A DNA stretch of 64,000 nucleotides from an uncultured Clostridium sp. (GCA_902496295.1 CABVAF010000004.1:20545-84544), one strand, 5' to 3'. Shown: positions 7,891-17,260, counted from the first letter of the stretch. Notes: generated by a model from the sequence alone, not told the origin. Program-made: numbers and translations.

Positions 7891-10101
7891 ATGTTGAAAA
7901 ACATTTTTAAGGAAAACGGTAGGATTATGGTAAAAAAAGTATTATATATATTCATAATAATTAATTTATTGTCATACATATTTATATTCTTATTGTCTAA
8001 TATTTCTAAGGCTGCTACAGATAATTTTAGTAAATATCCTGGTTATCAGGAATTGATAGACCAGTTAAAAAAAGAATTTCCAAATAGTGAGTTTAGAATG
8101 CTTAAAACAGGGTTAGACTGGAATCAAGTTATAAAAAACGAAACAACAGCAAGCCATGGAAGAAATTTAACAAATAAAACTGCCTCAGAGTGGCATTGTT
8201 CTGTATGTAAAGATAAAGAATATGAATCTGGTTGGTATTGTGCGTCAGAAGCAACAGTTGCTTACTATATGGATCCAAGAAATTCATTAAATACAAACGA
8301 TGTATTTCAATTTGAACTATTAAATTACAATGATGCAGTACAAGATGAAGCAGGAGTTAAATGGATTGTTTCAGACTGCAATTATTTACAAGGAAAAATA
8401 ACTTATACTGCTACAGACGGTTCTACAAAAACTATAAATAAGACATATACACAAGTAATCATGGAAGCAGGAAAAAAGTTTGATGTGAGTCCATATCATT
8501 TAGCTTCTAGAATAAGACAAGAGCAGGGGGCAGGAAATGCTACAGAAACTGCAACGGGAAATGGAAAAGGTACGTATAACAAAGGATACACAGGTTATTA
8601 CAATTACTATAATATTAATGCAACAGGCGGAAATACTGCAACTATTATAAAAAATGCATTAGAAAAAGCTAAAAAAGAGGGATGGACAGATCCAGAAAAA
8701 GCAATTGTCGGAGGAGCAGAGTTTGTAAAAAATGAATATATTGGCTATGGACAAAATACATTATATTTACAAAAGTTTGATGTAGACGATAGCGATGGAG
8801 ATTTATATTGGCATCAATACATGACAAATGTTTCAGCATCTAAAACAGAAGGACAAGAAACAAGAAGTGCATATAGCGAAATGGGTAAATTAAATAAGAA
8901 TTCTCACTTTATTTTCTCTATACCAGTATTTGAAAATATGCCAGAGCAAAGGTGCGAACTTCCAGGTTCAAATACAATTGTTACACAAAACGTGGAAATA
9001 AATTCTGATAATGTGCGTGTTCTAGATGGAAAAGGTGAAGGCAACGAAATAGCAAGACTAAATAAAGGAGATAAGATTTTAAGAATAGAGTTATCTCAAA
9101 CATTAGATCCAGATGGTAGATTTATGAGATACTGGGATAAAGTTGTTTTAGAAGATGGAAAAAAAGGTTATGTAGTAAGAAATTACCTAACACAAATTGC
9201 AGATATTACGAACTGCAATGAAAAATATATAGTTACAGCATATACAAACTTTAGAAACGGACCAGGGGTAACAAATACTACAATAATAGAAACTCTATCT
9301 CCAGGACAAGAACTTACAGTAATAGAAAAAGATAAATACAAAAATGTAGATGGAGAAAGCTGGTATAGAGTTAAACTTCCAGATGGAAGACAAGGTTATG
9401 TAGGAAATGGATACATAGAAAAATGGACAGATACAAGTGAATATGACCAAGTAAAAGTTGTAAATAATGCAGGAGTAAATATAAGAGAAGCACCTGGAAC
9501 ATCATCTAAAGTATTAACAACAGCATATAAAGGCGATATAATGACAAGAATGCAAAAAAATGCATCTAATAAAGATGGTTATATTTGGGATAAAGTAAAC
9601 TATAATGGTGTTATAGGATATGTTGCAAGAGGAGATAGTAGTGAAGACTATATAGTTCCTGTTGGAGAAGAAAGTGGCAGCGAAGGCGGAAATGAAGGAA
9701 CAGATATACCAAGTAAAAATAGTCAAGTAAAGATGGAAAATGGAAATGTTATATGTGACGCTGTTTCAAATGTAAATACTATTAAAAGTGCATTTGATGG
9801 AGCTGTTGTAAAGGATAGTAAAGGTAAAGAAATTACTGGAAAAACAAATGTTGGAACTGGTTATACTGTTACAATAAACAAAAAAACATACACTATTATA
9901 AAAAAAGGTGATGTAAACGGAGATGCAAATATAAATTCAGGGGACTTATTAAAGATACAAAAACATTTGTTAAAAGATGCTGATATAAGTGGTACTCCAT
10001 ACGAAGAAGCGGCTGATGCAAACAATGATGGAAAGTTAAATTCGGGTGACTTATTGAAGATACAAAAATTCTTGCTAAAAGATACTACTATAGGAATATA
10101 A
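7891..10101 (+). CDS. Secreted glucosaminidase-like wall hydrolase with SH3 repeats and dockerin
   Basis: Predicted N-acetylglucosaminidase cleaving peptidoglycan glycan strands outside the cell. A signal/anchor segment lies at residues 14-40. The catalytic domain (about 50-330) resembles the LytB/GH73-type glucosaminidases: WYCASEATVAYYMDPRN, then LASRIRQEQG with the likely catalytic Glu. Two to three bacterial SH3 domains follow (about 370-590), then a C-terminal type I dockerin with two calcium-loop repeats (GDVNGDANINSGDLLKIQK and ADANNDGKLNSGDLLKIQK). The start is set by AAAGGAGG at 7880-7886; the frame extends upstream to 7849 without a binding site. No cohesin is present in the window, so the dockerin's partner is unknown. 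Confidence 0.85.
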   Translation: MLKNIFKENGRIMVKKVLYIFIIINLLSYIFIFLLSNISKAATDNFSKYPGYQELIDQLKKEFPNSEFRMLKTGLDWNQVIKNETTASHGRNLTNKTASEWHCSVCKDKEYESGWYCASEATVAYYMDPRNSLNTNDVFQFELLNYNDAVQDEAGVKWIVSDCNYLQGKITYTATDGSTKTINKTYTQVIMEAGKKFDVSPYHLASRIRQEQGAGNATETATGNGKGTYNKGYTGYYNYYNINATGGNTATIIKNALEKAKKEGWTDPEKAIVGGAEFVKNEYIGYGQNTLYLQKFDVDDSDGDLYWHQYMTNVSASKTEGQETRSAYSEMGKLNKNSHFIFSIPVFENMPEQRCELPGSNTIVTQNVEINSDNVRVLDGKGEGNEIARLNKGDKILRIELSQTLDPDGRFMRYWDKVVLEDGKKGYVVRNYLTQIADITNCNEKYIVTAYTNFRNGPGVTNTTIIETLSPGQELTVIEKDKYKNVDGESWYRVKLPDGRQGYVGNGYIEKWTDTSEYDQVKVVNNAGVNIREAPGTSSKVLTTAYKGDIMTRMQKNASNKDGYIWDKVNYNGVIGYVARGDSSEDYIVPVGEESGSEGGNEGTDIPSKNSQVKMENGNVICDAVSNVNTIKSAFDGAVVKDSKGKEITGKTNVGTGYTVTINKKTYTIIKKGDVNGDANINSGDLLKIQKHLLKDADISGTPYEEAADANNDGKLNSGDLLKIQKFLLKDTTIGI

Positions 10102-10235
10102 TAAAAATTATAAAGTGTAATATTTTAGATACTAGTTAAATAATAATACATGAAAGCTAACAACTTTAAATAGTAGTTATTATTAGAGAAAAAATCTAAA
10201 ATATAAATTTTAAAATTATGAAACGGAGGATTAAT

Positions 10236-11867
10236 ATGAGTAAATCTTTGAAAAAAACATTATTAATCATAGTTATAGCTATATTTGTATGCATGCTAAA
10301 TATACCTATTGCAAATGCTGCAAGTTCTAGCATAACTGGAAGTAAAACTGTAACAGTAGGAGAGAGCGTTACAATAAGTGCATCTGTTAATGCTGGTGCA
10401 TGGAATGTTGTTTTGTCTGGAAATGGTCAAACTAAAGAATTGGTAGGACAAACAGCGTCACAAGGAAATAGTTCTGCTTCAACAAGCATAACTTTTACAC
10501 CAGATAAAGCAGGAACGTATACATTTACATTAAGCGGAGATATAACAGATTATGAAACAGAAGTAACAGAAACAGTTAATAAAACATGTACAATAACAGT
10601 TAAAGAAAAAGAAACATCAAGTGGTGGAAATAATTCGGGTTCGGGCTCTAATACTGGCTCTGGTTCTAATTCGGGAAGTAACTCAAATTCAGGCTCAAAT
10701 AATAATTCAGGCTCTGGAAATTCAGGAAGTACATCAAGCGAACCTTCTTTTACAAGTGTAAATGAAACTGTTTATGCAACAGGAAGTGTAAATGTTAGAA
10801 AAAGTTGGTCAACAAGTAGTGAGGTGGTAGGTTCACTTACAGAGGGACAAAGCATCACAAGAACAGGAAAAGGAAGCAATGGATGGAGTAGAGTAACATT
10901 TAATGGCTCAACTGCATATGTTTCTTCACAATATTTAACAACAGAAAAACCAGAAGAAAAATCTAAAAATAGTGCGTTAAAAGAGTTGACTTTATTACAA
11001 GGAACTTTGTCACCAGAGTTTAATAAAGATGTTAAAGAATATACAGTTCAAGTTGGAACAGACGTAACAGAGTTACAATTAGATGCAATTCCAGAAGATG
11101 AAAAGGCAAAAGTAACAGTAGAAGGAAATACAGACCTAAAAGATGGTGAAAATAAAGTAACTATTACAGTTACAGCAGAAGATGGAAGCAAAACTACTTA
11201 TACATTAACAGTAAATAAAACAGATAAAGAAGCTGTAGGATTAGTATTAAGTAAATTAGAAATTGCAGGAGAAACATTAAGCCCAACATTTACACCAGAA
11301 GTATATTCATATTCTTTAAATGTTCCAACAGGAACAACAACATTAGACATAACAGCAGAAACAGATGAAGAGGATGCAACTATAGAAATAACAGGAAATA
11401 CAGATTTAAAAGATGGAGAAAACTTAATTACTATAATGGTAAAAAAAGGCGATGGAGATGAACAACAAGTTGCTACATACCAAATAACTGTTAATGTTGG
11501 AGAACAAGAAGTTGCAACAACTACAGAAAAAAGCTCTGGACCAAATATATTGGTAATTATATGTGGAATAGCTGCTGCAATAATAGTAATTGCAATAATT
11601 ACATTAATAGTAATAAGTCGTAGAAATAGAATGGATTATGACGATGAAGAAGATGACGAAGACTACGAAAATACAACAATGCTTAATCAAAACTTTAATT
11701 ATGCAGATGAATTAAAAGCAAGAAAAGAAGAAAAAAATGAAGAGAAAAAACAAAGTAGAGAAGAGTACTTAAATAGCTACCAAGACATAGTAGGAGACAA
11801 TGCAGACAGTACTGATGATGACGAAGATGATACTACAAGGAAAAAAAGAAGAGGTAGACATTTTTAA
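10236..11867 (+). CDS. Surface protein: Ig-like, SH3 and cadherin-like domains, C-terminal TM anchor
   Basis: Secreted, membrane-anchored protein of unknown role, probably wall-associated. The N-terminal signal peptide ends near NAASSS. An Ig-like beta domain (about 30-125) is followed by a Ser/Gly/Asn linker built of GS-N-SGS units, one bacterial SH3 domain (about 180-235) and two cadherin-like beta-sandwich domains; each of those contains NTDLKDGEN. A TM helix follows (NILVIICGIAAAIIVIAII), then an acidic cytoplasmic tail. The start at 10236 is preceded by CGGAGGA; an upstream in-frame ATG at 10218 overlaps that site. It lies 134 bases after the glucosaminidase gene, same strand, with related SH3 content, so a shared wall function is plausible. 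Confidence 0.8.
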   Translation: MSKSLKKTLLIIVIAIFVCMLNIPIANAASSSITGSKTVTVGESVTISASVNAGAWNVVLSGNGQTKELVGQTASQGNSSASTSITFTPDKAGTYTFTLSGDITDYETEVTETVNKTCTITVKEKETSSGGNNSGSGSNTGSGSNSGSNSNSGSNNNSGSGNSGSTSSEPSFTSVNETVYATGSVNVRKSWSTSSEVVGSLTEGQSITRTGKGSNGWSRVTFNGSTAYVSSQYLTTEKPEEKSKNSALKELTLLQGTLSPEFNKDVKEYTVQVGTDVTELQLDAIPEDEKAKVTVEGNTDLKDGENKVTITVTAEDGSKTTYTLTVNKTDKEAVGLVLSKLEIAGETLSPTFTPEVYSYSLNVPTGTTTLDITAETDEEDATIEITGNTDLKDGENLITIMVKKGDGDEQQVATYQITVNVGEQEVATTTEKSSGPNILVIICGIAAAIIVIAIITLIVISRRNRMDYDDEEDDEDYENTTMLNQNFNYADELKARKEEKNEEKKQSREEYLNSYQDIVGDNADSTDDDEDDTTRKKRRGRHF

Positions 11868-11941
11868 TATAAAGTTATAGCTTTAAACTAATTTTAAATT
11901 ATAAGAGAGTTTAGAATTTTATTAAAATAAAAATATAGTAT

Positions 11942-11972
11942 AAATTGGAGGTCCTTCTCCAATTTATATATT
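11942..11972 (+). terminator. Hairpin before tRNA-Thr
   Basis: A perfect 9-bp stem (11942-11950 with 11957-11965, 6-base loop) is followed by a short A/T run. It is probably a weak terminator for the surface-protein gene, but could form in the tRNA precursor. Confidence 0.5.
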
Positions 11973-11973
11973 T

Positions 11974-12049
11974 GCCAATATAGCTCAGTTGGTAGAGCAA
12001 CGGATTCGTAACCCGTAGGTCAGCAGTTCGATTCTGCTTATTGGCTCCA
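11974..12049 (+). tRNA. tRNA-Thr (anticodon CGU)
   Basis: 76 bases with encoded CCA. The acceptor stem GCCAATA/TATTGGC is fully paired, the D-arm is GCTC/GAGC and the T-arm is AGCAG/CTGCT with loop TTCGATT. The anticodon loop TTCGTAA gives CGT, reading ACG. The last anticodon-stem pair (31-39) is A opposite C, a mismatch where A-T is usual. A terminator follows at once, so it is a single-gene unit. Confidence 0.95.
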
Positions 12050-12065
12050 ATGATATAGAGTTAAC

Positions 12066-12109
12066 TAAAAACGTGTAATCTATTTATATCAATAGATACA
12101 CGTTTTTTT
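12066..12109 (+). terminator. Rho-independent terminator after tRNA-Thr
   Basis: The arm at about 12067-12083 pairs with 12092-12104 and ends in seven T residues; it starts 17 bases after the tRNA CCA. Confidence 0.85.
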
Positions 12110-12133
12110 ATGTATAAAATTTTAATAAAACTC

Positions 12134-12162
12134 TTGACAACTACAAACATGCGTTCTATACT
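12134..12162 (+). promoter_or_regulatory. Consensus promoter with embedded LexA-like box
   Basis: TTGACA (12134-12139), 17-base spacer, TATACT (12157-12162). The spacer holds CAAAC-ATGC-GTTCT (12144-12157), close to the Gram-positive LexA (DinR) box CGAAC-N4-GTTCG. SOS control of the following gene is an inference from that position. Confidence 0.65.
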
Positions 12163-12187
12163 GGAATTAGTAGTTTAATGTAAGGAT

Positions 12188-12937
12188 GTGAAAAGAAATA
12201 TAGATAGATTTCCAGAAGAATTTTGTTTTCAATTAACAGAAAATGAATTTCAAACTTTGAGGTTCCAAATTGGAACCTCAAAACAAAATGAAGAATTTAG
12301 AGGTGGAAGAAGATATCTACCATATGTTTTTACAGAACAAGGAATTGCTATGTTAGCAGGTGTTTTGAAAAATGATATAGCTGTAAAAGTTAGTATCAGT
12401 ATAATAAAATCATTTATAGAAATGAGAAAATTTATATCTTCAAATGGACAAGTATTTGAAAGATTAACAAATTTAGAATACAAATTGCAAGAGCATGACA
12501 AAAAGTTTGATATTATATTTGACCAACTACAACTTGAAGAAAATATAAAACAGAGAATATTTTTTCAAGGTCAAATATATGATGCTTATAGTATTATTGT
12601 AGATATTATAAAAAGAGCAAATACTAAAATTTTGATTATAGACAATTACATTGATGATAGTGTTTTAAAAATGTTAGCTAAAAAGAAGAAAAATGTAGAA
12701 GTAGTTATTCTTACATCTAGCCATAGTAATATTGAAAATTTAGATATTCAAAAATTTAATAAAGAATATCCCACATTAAAAATTGCTAAAACAAATAAGT
12801 TTCATGATAGATTTATAGTTTTAGATAACAAAGAAATGTATCATTTAGGAGCTTCTGTAAAGGATTTAGGCAAAAAATGTTTTGCGATTAATAAAATTGA
12901 AGATGTAGGAATTATAGAAAAAATTATTAGTTTATAA
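12188..12937 (+). CDS. ORF6N-domain protein, N-terminally truncated, with PLD-like C-terminus
   Basis: The start of the protein aligns with the middle of the ORF6N domain found in phage and mobile-element DNA-binding proteins (KRNIDRFPEEF, GGRRYLPYVFTEQGIAML, IKSFIEMRKFI). The first 35-40 residues of the usual domain, holding its leading helices, are absent, with an in-frame stop just upstream. The only start is GTG 12188, with AGGA crowded 2 bases before it. After a short coiled coil, the C-terminal half (about 115-249) contains H-D-R-F-I-V-L-D, a degenerate form of the HxKx4D phospholipase-D-like motif. A strong promoter lies directly upstream, so the remnant is probably transcribed. It could be a decayed mobile-element gene or a shortened functional one. 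Confidence 0.65.
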   Translation: MKRNIDRFPEEFCFQLTENEFQTLRFQIGTSKQNEEFRGGRRYLPYVFTEQGIAMLAGVLKNDIAVKVSISIIKSFIEMRKFISSNGQVFERLTNLEYKLQEHDKKFDIIFDQLQLEENIKQRIFFQGQIYDAYSIIVDIIKRANTKILIIDNYIDDSVLKMLAKKKKNVEVVILTSSHSNIENLDIQKFNKEYPTLKIAKTNKFHDRFIVLDNKEMYHLGASVKDLGKKCFAINKIEDVGIIEKIISL

Positions 12938-12940
12938 TGT

Positions 12941-12972
12941 ATTTAATTCCGTGAAATTTCACGGAATTAAAT
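12941..12972. terminator. 32-bp perfect palindrome, bidirectional terminator
   Basis: 12941-12956 is the exact reverse complement of 12957-12972. It sits between the stop codons of convergent genes. It lacks a long T run, so it could alternatively be a protein-binding palindrome. Confidence 0.65.
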
Positions 12973-13002
12973 TTGAAAAGATTATAAAAATTCTATTTTT
13001 TA

Positions 13003-14211
13003 CTAATTTTTTTTAGTTTTAATTTTAAAATAAGTAAATAATATTCCATAAGTAATCATAGCTAATATAAATGTTATTTTTATAATATTAGAACTTTCAG
13101 ATAATACTGTATAAGAAATTATTGGTAAAATTATTGTTATAATTCCTTCAATAAACCTTTCAAAAGTAACATATGAAGTTTGCATTTTATCTTTTGAATT
13201 TTCGTAAATTGCAATATGATCATACATTTCGTATGAAGAATTTCCTATACCTAATAGAATATAGATTATAGGTAATAAATATATTAAATAATAATTACTG
13301 AAAGATAGTATGCCAAATGCGATAATAAATATTATACACATAGGTAATATTACGTTGTCCCATTTTCTATCTTTGGATTTATTTCCCCAAAATTTGCTAG
13401 ATAAAGCATCTGATAAATTAAGTAATATATTTAATGAACTGTAGTATATATAATTAATATTTAAATATCTTAATAAAAATACATTTAAATACATGGTTCC
13501 AATTCCATAGGCAAATCTATTTAGTCCACAAGTTATAAGTATATTTCTAAAGTTTTTATCTTTTGCTGGTATTTTAATATTTTCTATAACATTTACTTTT
13601 TGTTCAACAATATCTGGTTTATATGTTTTAATTCTAATAGCAATGTCAATAAAAGCAATAATAAATATTATAATAAATAATGAAATAAATCCATATAATT
13701 CATATCCACATGCAGTAAACTTATCAAGTATTACTCCCATAATTAAACTAAAAGCTAATACAATTGTATTCTTAAAAAAATTTCTAGTTGCAGCGAAATT
13801 GGTTCTATCCTCTTTTTTTATTAAGCTCATTCTCCAATTAACAAATGTTATATAACCTATTTCACCAGTTATAGCATATATTGAAGCAAATGTAAAAAAT
13901 AGTAAAGTTCTAATATTTATATCTTGTGATATAAATGGTATAAAAGCAAAACATACAGAAGAGATTCTATATATAGAATAATTTCCTAAAACTATTTTTT
14001 TAGATTGACCTATTCTTGAGAATAATGGTGCTGCTAGAACTTGCATTATATTTGTCATTGTATCAAGTAAAGCATATATTCCAATTGCAAAATCAGATAA
14101 TCCAAGATATATTGCAAATGCAGAAATAAATGATGTGCTTGCTATTTTATTATTTGCTGTATCTAAAACTGAAGAAGTTAAATATTTTCTATATTCTTTT
14201 TTGTAGTCCAT
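13003..14211 (-). CDS. Major facilitator superfamily transporter
   Basis: 402-residue polytopic membrane protein with about 12 predicted TM helices in two halves joined by a charged loop (KTYKPDIVEQKVNVIENIKIP). An MFS-like G-x-S-D-F-A-I-G-I-Y motif lies in the first loop region. AGGAG precedes the ATG. It is the second gene of a minus-strand pair with another MFS gene, 69 bases apart. The substrate cannot be inferred; the pairing suggests either a heteromeric exporter or duplication within an accessory island. Confidence 0.8.
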   Translation of the reverse strand: MDYKKEYRKYLTSSVLDTANNKIASTSFISAFAIYLGLSDFAIGIYALLDTMTNIMQVLAAPLFSRIGQSKKIVLGNYSIYRISSVCFAFIPFISQDINIRTLLFFTFASIYAITGEIGYITFVNWRMSLIKKEDRTNFAATRNFFKNTIVLAFSLIMGVILDKFTACGYELYGFISLFIIIFIIAFIDIAIRIKTYKPDIVEQKVNVIENIKIPAKDKNFRNILITCGLNRFAYGIGTMYLNVFLLRYLNINYIYYSSLNILLNLSDALSSKFWGNKSKDRKWDNVILPMCIIFIIAFGILSFSNYYLIYLLPIIYILLGIGNSSYEMYDHIAIYENSKDKMQTSYVTFERFIEGIITIILPIISYTVLSESSNIIKITFILAMITYGILFTYFKIKTKKN

Positions 14212-14280
14212 ATATTTCTCCTATTTAGTATTTTTAATAGTATTTTGTATGTGAATCGCTCCATTTGAAAACAACTTACT

Positions 14281-15474
14281 CTAATCCTTTTCTGTTTTAT
14301 AAATTAAATAACAATATATTGGAGCAAATGCTGTAACTATTGCCAATAATATTTTAAAGAAAATTAAATTAGATGTGAAAGATACTATTAACATTAATAG
14401 ATAACCAATTATTCTTCCACTTCCTATTGATATAGAAGTATAACCTATATATTCTTCTTTATAATTTTCTATTTTACATTCTTTTACTAAATTTCCTTTT
14501 CGTGTATTATATACTACATCGAATATACAAAATGTTATTATATAACAAAAGTTATAAATAATTAATGTCGTTTTATTAATATCAATTAATAATCCTAATA
14601 CACCTAATATAATTATAGCAGAGCAAAGTATTAAAATTAATTTTGATGTTTTATTATTATAGAATTTATTATACAACATTAAAGATATAATTGAACATAT
14701 TGCAAATATTGTAGTTAAAAAACCCAAACTAAAAGAAGTTTTAAAAGTCATCATTGTTATAATTATAATTAAAGTACTAATTGAACTTTCTACAATACCA
14801 TATGCTATACCCGCTAAATTATACTTTTGGATTTTAGTTAATTTATTATTTCTAATATTTTGCATAAAGTTTTTATAATTATATTTTTCTTGTTTTAAAT
14901 TATTTATATCAACTCTAATTAACAATGTTAATATTATTTGAACAAGTGATAATATAAATACATATAGTGCAATTTTCGTAAATGAATATAATTCTATTGA
15001 TGTCCCTAATATTATTGGAGCAATAATATTTATTATCTTTCCTGAAATCTTTTTTATAGACATATAATTTTTTCTATTTTTATTTGTTGTTACATCTATA
15101 TAAATTAACTCATGTGCACCCCAATATAACACCTCCGATATTGCATACATTATAGCAATAAAAATAAAATTAGATGCTATTTTTTCTGATAATACTACTA
15201 TAAATAAAATAAACAATGCTCTTGTTATTATTCCTAAAGACAATATTTTTGTGCTTTTATGGGGAAATTTTTTCATAAATTTACCCATAAATAAAATCCC
15301 AACACTTAACAATGAATATATTATTATGTAATATATAGAAATTGTAGTTATATTTTCATTAGTAACTTTTAAGAAATATGCAACTAAGAATGTTTCTATA
15401 AAAACTGCTGTTAATGTATAAATTAAATCACTTACCATTAATAATTTAGCGTTTTTTCCTATTTTCTTTTCCAT
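14281..15474 (-). CDS. Major facilitator superfamily transporter
   Basis: 397-residue polytopic membrane protein with 11-12 predicted TM helices, lysine-rich cytoplasmic loops and the MFS-like loop GKFMKKFPHKSTK between helices 2 and 3. AAAGGAAAG precedes the ATG. It is first in a two-gene minus-strand unit with the MFS gene at 13003-14211; the two proteins look only distantly similar. It diverges from the gene at 15665. The very high A/T content resembles the host rather than the GC-shifted genes nearby. Substrate unknown. Confidence 0.8.
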   Translation of the reverse strand: MEKKIGKNAKLLMVSDLIYTLTAVFIETFLVAYFLKVTNENITTISIYYIIIYSLLSVGILFMGKFMKKFPHKSTKILSLGIITRALFILFIVVLSEKIASNFIFIAIMYAISEVLYWGAHELIYIDVTTNKNRKNYMSIKKISGKIINIIAPIILGTSIELYSFTKIALYVFILSLVQIILTLLIRVDINNLKQEKYNYKNFMQNIRNNKLTKIQKYNLAGIAYGIVESSISTLIIIITMMTFKTSFSLGFLTTIFAICSIISLMLYNKFYNNKTSKLILILCSAIIILGVLGLLIDINKTTLIIYNFCYIITFCIFDVVYNTRKGNLVKECKIENYKEEYIGYTSISIGSGRIIGYLLMLIVSFTSNLIFFKILLAIVTAFAPIYCYLIYKTEKD

Positions 15475-15633
15475 AAATAACTTTCCTTTAGCTTTTAATT
15501 TAGCTTTTAAAATTTAAAAATCTTTTTATTACAAGTTTGTTATTAAATTATACAATAAATAATTGAAATTCACCATATTAACATTGAAAAATAAAGATTA
15601 ATATCTAATATTTCTAGAAAGAAAATGAAAATA

Positions 15634-15642
15634 TGGTATAAT
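15634..15642 (+). promoter_or_regulatory. Extended -10 promoter of the gene at 15665
   Basis: TGG-TATAAT (15634-15642), an extended -10 with no good -35 at 17 bases. The start codon follows 23 bases later. Confidence 0.6.
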
Positions 15643-15664
15643 TAATATAGAGGAAGTGATATTA

Positions 15665-16375
15665 GTGGATAAAATTCAAATAAAAAATATCTTAATATCA
15701 ATGAGAAATGAACAAAATGAAGGAATTGTAAATAATCTATTAGGTAGAGTAGATATAATGGATGAATCTTCTTTTCAAAGTGTAATTAAGCAAGTAGGAG
15801 AAACAGAAGAAGCAATACGAAAGTTCCTCCAAAAGAAAATTGAAGAAAGAAACAATTCTAATTTACAAGAACATAAACCAATTAATCAAATGTTTTCTTA
15901 TGGAATATCTGGTAATTGTATTCATCTTCATTTACCAACAGATTTGCACCAAATGTTAGCTACTAAAGGAATTTCTGGAACAATAGATACTGTTAATTTG
16001 TATTTATTGGATGCAATAGAAAAAATAAGATCTATGAAAGATGACGGATATTATAGATTTCAAGGGAAAGATAGTATATATATGATTTCTCCTATATTAT
16101 TAGGACGAGAATTGAAGTTTTTAAAAGAATTAGATTTTGAAACTAGAGCTTATAGAAAAAAAGAATTAAATGATGAAAGTTTTGTGAAAGAAACGCCAGA
16201 AGCAATGTTAGCTATACATATATTTGGAAAGAACAAAAATATTGGAACTGCTAAAATATGTTTTAAAACTATACAATCAGAGGAATGGCAAGAAAAAAGA
16301 AAATCAAAAGTAAAAGAATTTGCTAGTAGAGGAATTAGTTTAAACGACAGTAAAAATATAGATGAAGAAAAATAA
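15665..16375 (+). CDS. Hypothetical cytoplasmic protein
   Basis: Not recognised. About 236 residues, soluble, with no signal peptide or TM segment. The N-terminal third is helical (IKNILISMRNEQNEGIVNNLL), the middle has a hydrophobic HLHLPTDLHQML segment and a predicted alpha/beta region up to about 170, and the C-terminus is lysine-rich. I prefer GTG 15665 because GGAAG at 15652-15656 is spaced 8 bases from it; GTG 15656 lies inside that site. It has its own extended -10 promoter and is monocistronic, between the MFS pair and a compositionally distinct gene. Confidence 0.6.
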   Translation: MDKIQIKNILISMRNEQNEGIVNNLLGRVDIMDESSFQSVIKQVGETEEAIRKFLQKKIEERNNSNLQEHKPINQMFSYGISGNCIHLHLPTDLHQMLATKGISGTIDTVNLYLLDAIEKIRSMKDDGYYRFQGKDSIYMISPILLGRELKFLKELDFETRAYRKKELNDESFVKETPEAMLAIHIFGKNKNIGTAKICFKTIQSEEWQEKRKSKVKEFASRGISLNDSKNIDEEK

Positions 16376-16420
16376 ATTTATAAAAGTTTGTAGGTTGTTT
16401 TTTACTATATAGGTAAAGGT

Positions 16421-16449
16421 TTGCAAAGATAATGAAAAAATGGTATAAT
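16421..16449 (+). promoter_or_regulatory. Promoter of the gene at 16508
   Basis: TTGCAA (16421-16426), 17 bases, TATAAT (16444-16449) preceded by TGG, giving both a -35 and an extended -10. Confidence 0.75.
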
Positions 16450-16507
16450 TATGTTAATTCTCTTTAATTTTGGGGATAAAAAATTGTAAGAAAAGGGAGT
16501 AATAATA

Positions 16508-17260
16508 ATGATTTTTATACCAGAAAGCATCGAGAGAACCTTGAAGCGGATAGAAAAAGCTTATCAGGAAGATTTAGAGAAAGGTAGGTCTTATTATCAT
16601 TCCATTTCTAAGAATGGGAAGGTGTATAGAGGGACAGATACTGTAAGAATTCAGCTGGAATCTTTTGAGGAGTTTAAGGCAAGCTTGGAAAACGGAACAA
16701 GCGAACTCCTTAAGTGTGAAGACGGCAAAGAAGATGAGGCTAAAATTCGTCTGATGCATGCAATTGGTGAATTCTATGATCCATTAAGTGTAAAAAGCAT
16801 TAAGATGATAAGGAAAGACGTCTATGTTCAAAGAGGGCTAAGAGCGCGGATTAAAAAATTTGCTGCTAAAAGCCAAAAGCATGAAGAAGCTTCCAGTCTG
16901 TTGGAGTTCATCAGAGATGCCCATTGGTCAAGCTGGGGGCAAGGAGATGCGGAGTACGACATAAGGGATTTCAGGTTGGTAAAATCTGAAGAGGAATTTG
17001 AAGAAATTTTGCATCTTGAAGGTGCAGAAGAGCTTACGAGAAGTAAAGACCTTGTTGTTGAGTTCGCAAGCATTCGTGTAGCTTTGGTTACATTGGAAGA
17101 GACAGACATCTACAAAAGAAAGGGGATTTTTGAGGACTATAATAGGTTTTTAGATGAGCACCTTGGTAGTAACAATTTCGATGATGCGATGAAAGCATTC
17201 AATCTATGGCATGATGTGAGAGAAACAGCAATTTACTATGTATACGTTCCGGAAGAATAA
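16508..17260 (+). CDS. Hypothetical protein of foreign composition
   Basis: Not recognised. 250 residues, soluble, acidic/basic helical (MIFIPESIERTLKRIEKAY; a Trp-containing HWSSWGQGD turn in the middle; FNLWHDVRETAIYYVYVP at the end). It is a complete transcription unit: consensus promoter, AAGGGAG binding site and a strong GC-rich terminator. Codon and base use differ from the neighbours (more G/C at third positions, GCG, CGT, CTC and CTG codons), like the small gene at 7523-7744. Recent acquisition is likely. No function is proposed. Confidence 0.7.
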   Translation: MIFIPESIERTLKRIEKAYQEDLEKGRSYYHSISKNGKVYRGTDTVRIQLESFEEFKASLENGTSELLKCEDGKEDEAKIRLMHAIGEFYDPLSVKSIKMIRKDVYVQRGLRARIKKFAAKSQKHEEASSLLEFIRDAHWSSWGQGDAEYDIRDFRLVKSEEEFEEILHLEGAEELTRSKDLVVEFASIRVALVTLEETDIYKRKGIFEDYNRFLDEHLGSNNFDDAMKAFNLWHDVRETAIYYVYVPEE

